Below, in pieces: positions 1 through 4,041 of a DNA stretch of 7,213 bases. The DNA is taken from contig URNJ01000092.1 of the NCBI GenBank assembly GCA_900549215.1, forward strand, positions 1 to 7,213, read 5' to 3'. The position numbers and the translations under genes were made by a program. The DNA comes from an uncultured Collinsella sp. Its GTDB lineage: Bacteria; Actinomycetota; Coriobacteriia; Coriobacteriales; Coriobacteriaceae. The notes below the pieces were generated by a model that saw nothing but the letters and a program-made list of their open reading frames with translations, was not told where the DNA came from and made no database searches. Position 1 is the first letter of the stretch. Each line of letters starts with the position of its first letter.

Positions 1-1
1 A

Positions 2-523
2 AACCTCGCCAGCATGCCTATCATCTCCGGTGCCGCGGACATCGATCTTGATGACCTCGATGAGCCTGCAGCCATCACCGCATCGATTGATGCCCAAGAT
101 CGCATCGACACCGGCGACCTTCCGGACGCCTCGCTCGAGGTTGATGTTCCCATGGCCGATTACTCGGGCCACGAGGACATGTGGGCCGCCGCTACCGCGA
201 TTCTGGATGAGATTGACGAGCCTGCTTCTGTTGCAGCCCCCGCTCCCGTCGCTGCCCCTCAGCCTGCTGCCCCCGTCTATGTCGGCCGTCACAGCGCTGT
301 GTTCCCCGAGGATACTGCCCGCATCTCGCGCGAGAGCATCGAGCGGGCCGATGCTATTGCCGCCGGCATTATGGAAAATCGTCGTCACGAGCGCGTCAAT
401 CAGATCCTCGAGGAAGAGATCGAGCGCCTGCAGTCCTCTACCGCCAAGCGTACGGGCCGTGCCTATTTGAGCGTTATCGAGGGCGGTACCGCCAGCTTCG
501 CGCCGCTCCGCGCGGAGGCATAA
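2..523 (+). CDS. C-terminal part of an unrecognised acidic, Ala/Pro-rich protein (5' end outside window)
   Basis: I do not recognise this protein. The reading frame is open from base 2 with no stop. The first ATG (14) has no Shine-Dalgarno sequence in front of it (the preceding bases are CCTCGCCAGC), so it is more likely an internal Met and the gene probably begins upstream. Counting from that Met, residues 1-70 are strongly acidic, rich in D, E and A (for example DIDLDDLDEP). Residues 74-88 form a low-complexity Ala/Pro/Val linker (AAPAPVAAPQPAAPV). From about residue 90 the protein becomes basic and helix-prone (RESIERADAIAAGIMENRR, then NQILEEEIERLQSS), ending ...RAEA. There are no membrane segments and no catalytic motif. 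Overlapping ORFs in other frames are Ser/Arg/Pro-rich and look like shadows. The stop lies 7 bases before the VanZ-family start, and that gene's SD sits inside this gene's 3' end, so the two are probably co-transcribed and translationally coupled. A flexible cytoplasmic tail of a larger protein is one possibility. Confidence 0.7.
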   Translation, partial: NLASMPIISGAADIDLDDLDEPAAITASIDAQDRIDTGDLPDASLEVDVPMADYSGHEDMWAAATAILDEIDEPASVAAPAPVAAPQPAAPVYVGRHSAVFPEDTARISRESIERADAIAAGIMENRRHERVNQILEEEIERLQSSTAKRTGRAYLSVIEGGTASFAPLRAEA

Positions 524-530
524 CTTCTGC

Positions 531-980
531 ATGGTTAAGATCAATCGAAAATGGGCGGTTGTAACCTGCCTGATGGCGCTCTTGATCTGGGGCAATTCGC
601 TGGTTCCCGGCTCGGGGTCGGGCTCGCTGAGCCTGACGGTCATGGAAGCTTTCCGCGGTTTCCTGCACGGCGTGGGACTTCCATATGAATGGGTGACCAA
701 CTTTGTTGTTCGCAAGTGCGCGCATTTTACCGAGTATATGGTGCTCGGCATCTTGGCAACGCACGCCTTTGATTTTGAGGGCCGGCGCACCTTTGACGTG
801 CTGCTGCCCACGGCGGTGTTCCTGCTGCTGATTCCCTCGATCGACGAAACGATTCAGCTCTTTGTGCCGGGACGCGCCGGCATGATCACCGATGTGATGA
901 TCGACTGCTGTGGAGCGGCAACGGGCGTTGTACTCCGATATCTCTTACGGTCGTTGATGTACGCCAAAAAAGCCGCCTAG
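531..980 (+). CDS. VanZ-family integral membrane protein
   Basis: A 149-residue small membrane protein of the VanZ family. The founding member confers low-level teicoplanin resistance, but most chromosomal members have no known function, so resistance should not be assumed. The family signature is clear: RKCAHFTEYMVLG at residues 61-73, and DETIQLFVPGR followed by DVMIDCCGA at about 105-129. Hydrophobic segments lie at about 8-25, 66-80, 88-104 and 123-140, consistent with four membrane passes and a basic C-terminus (RSLMYAKKAA). The best SD (GGAGG, about 513-517) is inside the end of the upstream gene and is 12 bases from the ATG. This is a long spacing that fits coupled translation. The stop codon TAG lies inside the left arm of the downstream terminator. 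VanZ family is secure; specific function unknown. Confidence 0.9.
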   Translation: MVKINRKWAVVTCLMALLIWGNSLVPGSGSGSLSLTVMEAFRGFLHGVGLPYEWVTNFVVRKCAHFTEYMVLGILATHAFDFEGRRTFDVLLPTAVFLLLIPSIDETIQLFVPGRAGMITDVMIDCCGAATGVVLRYLLRSLMYAKKAA

Positions 981-1012
981 GACGTATTGTTTGGTCCTAG
1001 GCGGCCTTTTTT
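966..1012. terminator. Bidirectional rho-independent terminator between VanZ-family gene and sugar kinase
   Basis: A perfect 12-bp stem (972-983 with 994-1005, arm GCCGCCTAGGAC) encloses a 10-base loop. On the plus strand it is followed by TTTTTT (1007-1012), which terminates the VanZ-family transcript. On the minus strand the A run at 966-971 becomes U6, which terminates the convergent kinase transcript. The left arm contains the last codons and the stop codon of the VanZ-family gene, so terminator and coding sequence share bases. Confidence 0.93.
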
Positions 1013-1094
1013 ATTTGAGGGCTTATATGAGGCGTGGTGGCGTCGTTCCGTAGATTGGATTTGCCGGGCGCGCCACGCCCTGTGGGTGCGTCTG

Positions 1095-1985
1095 CTACTG
1101 AAGCGCCTGTGCGCCCAGGGCCAGGCAGCCCATAATGCCCTGCTTGCCCTCGAGGCTGTTGTTGACGATGTAGCTATCGATGTCGTTGACCTCGGGCGTG
1201 ACGATATAGCCGTTGAGCATCTCGGCGCACTTCTTGCGCGCGAGCGGCACGATGGGGGTGTGGTCGGCCACGCCGCCACCGATGATGATCTTTTGCGGCG
1301 CGTAGCACAGCGTGTAGGTCATGAGCGCCTGTGCCAGATAGCCGGCGAGCAGGTCCATGGCCTCCGGGTCATCGGCCATGTCTCCGGCGCTCTTGCCATC
1401 CCAGCGCTTTTTAACGCCGGGGCCGGCGATGAGGCCCTCGAGGCAGTTGTCGTGGAAGGGGCAGGCGCTATGCTCGCCGATGGTGTCGCGCGGATCGCGC
1501 GTGACCAGGATGTGGCCGGCCTCGGGATGCATCATGCCGTGCACAAGCTGGCCGCCCGAGAGCACGCCGGCGCCCACGCCGGTGCCGATGGTCAGATACA
1601 CAACGTCAGTGAGGCCCTGGGCGCAACCAAAGGTGACCTCGCCCAGGCAGGCGACGTTGACGTCGGTATCGTAGCCACAGGGAATATTGAGCTTGTTTTG
1701 GATGGTGCCCAGCAGGTCAAAGTAGCGCCATGCCGTTTTGGGCGTCTCCAGGATCTTGCCGTATTGGGGCGAGGCAGGGTTGACTGCGGTGGGGCCAAAG
1801 GCGCCGATGCCCAGCGCGGCGATGCCCTTGTCGGCAAACCATGCGTTAACGGCCTCAACGGTCTCCTGCGGGGTCGTGGTCGCGATCTGCTCGCGCTCCA
1901 GGACCGTGCCGTCTGCATAGCCCGTGGCGCAGACCATCTTGGTGCCGCCGGCCTCGAGCGCTCCGATAAGCTGCTGTTCTGCCAT
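1095..1985 (-). CDS. ROK-family sugar kinase, probable fructokinase
   Basis: A 296-residue cytoplasmic ROK (repressor/ORF/kinase) sugar kinase without the N-terminal DNA-binding domain of ROK repressors, so it is read as an enzyme that phosphorylates a hexose with ATP. The N-terminal phosphate loop is ALEAGGTK (9-16). The catalytic Asp is in YDTDVN (D108), GTGVGAG at 134-140 is the second nucleotide-site motif, and IIIGGGV lies at 233-239. The zinc site typical of ROK enzymes is seen as H158 (HPEAGH) with C175, H178 and C181 (CPFHDNC). The DTDVN and CPFHDNCLEGLIAGP segments resemble the ScrK/YdhR-type fructokinases (EC 2.7.1.4) more than glucokinase or NagK. Length fits the family. The start is supported by SD AGAGGA 5 bases upstream. 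It is monocistronic, with its own promoter and flanking terminators. No transporter or glycosidase lies nearby to confirm the substrate, so glucose or mannose is not excluded. Confidence 0.88.
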   Translation of the reverse strand: MAEQQLIGALEAGGTKMVCATGYADGTVLEREQIATTTPQETVEAVNAWFADKGIAALGIGAFGPTAVNPASPQYGKILETPKTAWRYFDLLGTIQNKLNIPCGYDTDVNVACLGEVTFGCAQGLTDVVYLTIGTGVGAGVLSGGQLVHGMMHPEAGHILVTRDPRDTIGEHSACPFHDNCLEGLIAGPGVKKRWDGKSAGDMADDPEAMDLLAGYLAQALMTYTLCYAPQKIIIGGGVADHTPIVPLARKKCAEMLNGYIVTPEVNDIDSYIVNNSLEGKQGIMGCLALGAQALQ

Positions 1986-2023
1986 AGTATTCCTCTCTCT
2001 GGGACGAGTTGCTCCATGACTAA

Positions 2024-2051
2024 AGTATAGAGCTCTAAACCATTTTAGAAA
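2024..2051 (-). promoter_or_regulatory. Candidate promoter of the sugar kinase, with overlapping palindromic operator
   Basis: On the minus strand, TTTCTA (2051-2046) and TATACT (2029-2024) are separated by 16 bases and match the -35 and -10 consensus at 4/6 and 5/6. A start about 7 bases downstream would leave a leader of roughly 30 bases before the kinase ATG. The spacer contains a perfect inverted repeat, TCTAAA-N4-TTTAGA (2034-2049), that also covers part of the -35. This is the position expected for a repressor operator. The promoter lies just after the aminotransferase terminator, so the kinase is an independent unit. Confidence 0.55.
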
Positions 2052-2056
2052 GCGCT

Positions 2057-2101
2057 ATAAAAAGAAGTCTCGCAGCGCGGCGAGCGGTGCGAGACTTCTT
2101 T
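2057..2101 (-). terminator. Rho-independent terminator of the aminotransferase gene
   Basis: A perfect 14-bp stem (2061-2074 with 2088-2101, core GAAGTCTCGCA) has a 13-base GC-rich loop. Read on the minus strand, the 3' arm runs into TTTTTAT. It lies 25 bases past the aminotransferase stop and just upstream of the kinase promoter, separating the two transcripts. Confidence 0.92.
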
Positions 2102-2126
2102 GGTTACTTTAGCTGCCCGGCCGTCC

Positions 2127-3308
2127 TTACCCGCGCGACTTGATCTTATCACGTAGCGACTTGAGGTTCTCCAGCGCCGCGTTGAGCGTCTCGTCACGCT
2201 TGGCAAAGTGGAAACGAATCAGATGGTTGACGGGCTCGCGGAAGAAGCTCGAGCCGGGCACTGCGCCCACGCCCACCTTTGAGGCCAGGTCCTCGCAGAA
2301 CTCGAGGTCGCTGTCGTAGCCAAACTCAGAGATGTCCAGCATGACGTAGTAGGCGCCCTGCGGTACGTTGTGCTTAAGTCCGATACTATCGAGTCCCTGG
2401 CAGAACAGGTCGCGTTTGGCGGTATAGAGGCCAAGGACCTCATCGTAATAGCTGTCGTCGAAGTTGAGGGCGGTGACGACGGCCTCTTGCAGGGGAGCGG
2501 CGGCGCCCACGGTGAGGAAGTCGTGGACCTTTTTGATGCGCTCGGTGATTTCGGCAGGGGCAATGGTGTAGCCCAGACGCCAGCCGGTGATGGAGTAGGT
2601 CTTGGACAGCGAGCTGCAGCTGATGGTTCGCTCGAACATGCCAGGCAACGTGGCCATATAGACGTGCTCGTGGGGCGCATAGACGATGTGCTCGTAAACT
2701 TCGTCGGTGATGCAGTACGCGTCGTACTTTTTGCAGAGGTCGGCGATAAAGGTGAGCTCCTCGCGCGTAAAGACCTTGCCGCAGGGGTTGGAAGGGTTGC
2801 ACAGGACGATGGCCTTGGGGTCGTTGTCGCGGAAGGCCGCCTCGAGTGTCTCGCGGTCAAAGTCGAATGTGGGTGGGTTGAGCGGCACGTAGATGGGCTC
2901 GGCACCCGAAAGGATCGTGTCGGCGCCGTAGTTCTCGTAGAACGGCGAGAAGATGACGACCTTGTCGCCGGGGTTCGTGACCGTCATCATGGCGGCCATC
3001 ATGGCCTCGGTGGAGCCGCAGGTGACCACGATATTCTGGTTGGGGTCGATCGGCATGCCCATAAAGTGTTCCTGTTTGGCGGCGAGCGCCTCGCGCATGG
3101 CCTGGGAGCCCCAGGTGATGGAGTACTGGTGATAGAGTGGCTTGGGATCGGCGGCGATGGTGCTCAGGCTGTTGAGCAGCTGCGCCGGGGGATCGAAGTC
3201 GGGGAAGCCCTGCGAGAGATTGACGGCGCCGTACTTATTGGAGATGCGCGTCATGCGGCGGATGACGGAATCGGTAAACGTTGCCGTGCGGTTGGAGAGT
3301 TCTTTCAT
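2127..3308 (-). CDS. PLP-dependent class I/II aminotransferase (KAT / methionine aminotransferase-like)
   Basis: A 393-residue fold-type I aminotransferase of the aspartate aminotransferase superfamily, which transfers an amino group to a 2-oxo acid with pyridoxal phosphate. Numbered from the chosen start, NLSQGFPDFDPP (30-41) is typical of the kynurenine/glutamine/methionine aminotransferase branch. CGSTEAM (97-103) contacts the PLP phosphate, NPSNPCG (171-177) holds the ring-binding Asn, and DEVYEH (202-207) holds the Asp and Tyr near the pyridine nitrogen and O3'. SLSKTYSITGWRLGY carries the Schiff-base lysine at about K236, and the late Arg in HLIRFHF fits the carboxylate-binding position. 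An upstream in-frame ATG (3326) would add MLERTG but has no SD. The ATG at 3308 has GAAAGGA (3314-3320) 5 bases away, so it is preferred. The gene is monocistronic and divergent from the tRNA operon. The exact amino-acid substrate cannot be read from sequence. Confidence 0.9.
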   Translation of the reverse strand: MKELSNRTATFTDSVIRRMTRISNKYGAVNLSQGFPDFDPPAQLLNSLSTIAADPKPLYHQYSITWGSQAMREALAAKQEHFMGMPIDPNQNIVVTCGSTEAMMAAMMTVTNPGDKVVIFSPFYENYGADTILSGAEPIYVPLNPPTFDFDRETLEAAFRDNDPKAIVLCNPSNPCGKVFTREELTFIADLCKKYDAYCITDEVYEHIVYAPHEHVYMATLPGMFERTISCSSLSKTYSITGWRLGYTIAPAEITERIKKVHDFLTVGAAAPLQEAVVTALNFDDSYYDEVLGLYTAKRDLFCQGLDSIGLKHNVPQGAYYVMLDISEFGYDSDLEFCEDLASKVGVGAVPGSSFFREPVNHLIRFHFAKRDETLNAALENLKSLRDKIKSRG

Positions 3309-3372
3309 GCCAGTCCTTTCGAGCATTTGCAGTGGGGCAAGTTTACTCCTATGAAACCGGTGGGATTTGCTC

Positions 3373-3447
3373 GAAATGGATCCAAAAAACTCTTTTCAAA
3401 ATTCTTGAAAATTGGGGCTTGCATCGCGTGGCGTTCCTTGCAATAAT
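3373..3447 (+). promoter_or_regulatory. Promoter of the tRNA-His/tRNA-Lys operon with AT-rich UP-like element
   Basis: TTGCAT (3419-3424) and AATAAT (3442-3447, 5/6 to consensus) are spaced 17 bases apart and followed by a GC-rich discriminator (GTCGAGCGCG), a usual feature of growth-rate-regulated stable-RNA promoters. An A/T-rich block with A and T tracts (about 3373-3413) lies immediately upstream, in the place of an UP element. The implied start at about 3454-3456 gives a leader of about 20 bases to be removed by RNase P. The UP-like block contains the palindrome TTTTCAA-N5-TTGAAAA (3393-3411). The -35 match is modest (3/6). Confidence 0.55.
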
Positions 3448-3474
3448 AGTCGAGCGCGAAGCGCACAGGACACG

Positions 3475-3551
3475 GTGGGTGTAGCTCAGTTGGCTAGAGC
3501 GACGGGTTGTGGTCCCGTAGGTCGAGGGTTCGAGTCCCTTTACCCACCCCA
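3475..3551 (+). tRNA. tRNA-His (anticodon GTG)
   Basis: The full cloverleaf is visible. The acceptor GTGGGTG pairs with TACCCAC, with one G-U pair at the seventh position. The D stem is GCTC/GAGC, the anticodon stem ACGGG/CCCGT encloses loop TTGTGGT (anticodon GTG, 3509-3511), and the T stem is GAGGG/CCCTT around TTCGAGT. The His identity element is encoded: G at 3474 (position -1) faces the C discriminator at 3548. CCA (3549-3551) is also encoded. First gene of a two-tRNA operon, 22 bases before tRNA-Lys. Confidence 0.97.
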
Positions 3552-3573
3552 GTTCTTGCTTCGTGTTGATATC

Positions 3574-3649
3574 GGGTCGTTAGCTCAGTTGGTAGAGCAG
3601 GGGACTCTTAATCCCAAGGTCCAGGGTTCGACCCCCTGACGGCCCACCA
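3574..3649 (+). tRNA. tRNA-Lys (anticodon CTT)
   Basis: The cloverleaf is complete. Acceptor GGGTCGT pairs with ACGGCCC (one T-G wobble), the D stem is GCTC/GAGC, the anticodon loop is CTCTTAA with anticodon CTT (3607-3609), and the T arm is CAGGG-TTCGACC-CCCTG. The discriminator is A and CCA (3647-3649) is encoded. The outer pair of the anticodon stem (27-43) is a G-A mismatch while the other four pairs are intact, so this looks functional. Its last 20 bases and the 3' flank are repeated 177 bases downstream. Confidence 0.97.
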
Positions 3650-3733
3650 AAGCAAGTTAAGACGGTCAACTTCGGTTGGCCGTTTTTTTGTTGACCTTTC
3701 ATGGGGTCGAACCCGAAAGGGCGCGGAGCTGAG
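3630..3733 (+). repeat. Direct repeat copy 1: tRNA-Lys 3' end, terminator and 34-base tail
   Basis: This 104-base block matches 3807-3910 at a constant offset of 177. The first 25 bases (3630-3654, from the T loop through CCA to AAAGCA) are identical. The middle 45 bases hold the terminator and are conserved only in outline. The last 34 bases (3700-3733, beginning CATGGGGTCGAACCC) are identical again. The tail contains GGGGTCGAACCC, which is the reverse complement of the tRNA-Lys T arm, and a small CCC-GAAA-GGG hairpin. Confidence 0.9.
3662..3689 (+). terminator. Rho-independent terminator of the tRNA operon
   Basis: A 9-bp stem (ACGGTCAAC with GTTGGCCGT, one wobble pair) is closed by the very stable TTCG tetraloop and followed by seven T (3683-3689). 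It starts 13 bases after the tRNA-Lys CCA end. Confidence 0.93.
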
Positions 3734-3806
3734 GAAACGCGTAAGCATTTACCAGCGCAGCGCGCAAGGCGCCTTGGCGCCGCAGCGGCCGCCTGCGCAG
3801 CAGGCT
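3734..3806 (+). other. GC-rich, palindrome-dense spacer between the two repeat copies
   Basis: These 73 bases separate the repeat copies and have no plausible ORF. They are packed with short self-complementary motifs: GTAA-GCAT-TTAC (3741-3752), AAGGCGCCTT, GGCGCC, GCGGCCGC (3785-3792), and the hairpin GCCTGC-GCA-GCAGGC (3791-3805). If transcribed, the segment would fold strongly. GGGTCG (3704-3709) could pair with CGGCCC (3817-3822) around the whole spacer, mimicking the tRNA-Lys acceptor stem and leaving an ACCA 3' end. Confidence 0.6.
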
Positions 3807-3910
3807 GACCCCCTGACGGCCCACCAAAGCATGTTAAAGCGACTGGCTTAAGCTGGTCGCTTTTTTGTTAACCTCGCATGGGGTCGAACCCGAAAGGGCG
3901 CGGAGCTGAG
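3807..3910 (+). repeat. Direct repeat copy 2: truncated tRNA-Lys 3' end, second terminator and tail
   Basis: Second copy of the 104-base block at 3630-3733. It carries only the 3' part of tRNA-Lys (GACCCCCTGACGGCCCACCA, 3807-3826) and no D or anticodon arm, so it is not a second tRNA gene. The preceding bases CAGGCT still resemble a shortened T arm. The spacing and the two identical ends (25 and 34 bases) show a duplication of the tRNA end together with its downstream flank. Confidence 0.88.
3838..3866 (+). terminator. Second rho-independent terminator, diverged duplicate of the tRNA terminator
   Basis: A 10-bp stem (AGCGACTGGC with GCTGGTCGCT, two wobble pairs) with loop TTAA is followed by six T. 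It occupies the same place in repeat copy 2 as the 3662-3689 terminator does in copy 1. The stem bases differ, yet pairing is preserved on both sides. It would catch read-through from the tRNA operon. Confidence 0.85.
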
Positions 3911-3923
3911 CTATCTGCACTGT

Positions 3924-3995
3924 GATTCCCTTAGGGAAAACACGGCTAAAGCCCCGTAAGCGTGTTCTCCTTAGGGGAATCCTGCTTTCGGGGCT
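3924..3995. other. Long imperfect inverted repeat with possible pseudoknot, function unknown
   Basis: The arms 3924-3944 and 3961-3981 pair over 21 positions (18 Watson-Crick, 2 G-U, 1 mismatch) around a 16-base loop. Bases AGCCCCG in the loop (3950-3956) are exactly complementary to CGGGGCT at 3989-3995, allowing an H-type pseudoknot on either strand. No U run follows on either side, so it is not an ordinary terminator. It lies between the repeat block and the 3' end of the flavoprotein gene, whose transcript would run into it. Apart from this and the repeats, 3650-4041 holds nothing I can call. A short minus-strand ORF there (3834-4028) crosses the structures and looks spurious. Confidence 0.6.
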
Positions 3996-4041
3996 CGATG
4001 TATGTTGAGAAATTGTGATCAAACTCAAAGTGAAAATCGAA

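Noticed and set aside
987..2030. Long plus-strand ORF (347 codons) opposite the sugar kinase
   Set aside because: It is antisense to a kinase with all its motifs, has no family features, and arises from the GC-skewed third positions of the real gene.
2370..3446. Long plus-strand ORF (358 codons) opposite the aminotransferase
   Set aside because: Antisense shadow. It reads like a mirrored codon bias and has no recognisable domain, while the minus strand carries a complete aminotransferase.
3807..3826. Second tRNA-Lys gene or pseudo-tRNA
   Set aside because: Only the 3' end is present. There is no D arm, anticodon arm or normal-length body, so it is listed as a repeat.
3630..3831. Active integrative element at the tRNA-Lys gene
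   Set aside because: There are only 152 bases between the 25-base repeats, with no integrase or cargo, and the homology extends well past an att core. At most it is a remnant.
3834..4028. Minus-strand ORF of 64 codons after the flavoprotein gene
   Set aside because: It runs through the hairpin, repeat tail and second terminator, has no SD, and its composition looks like structured non-coding DNA.
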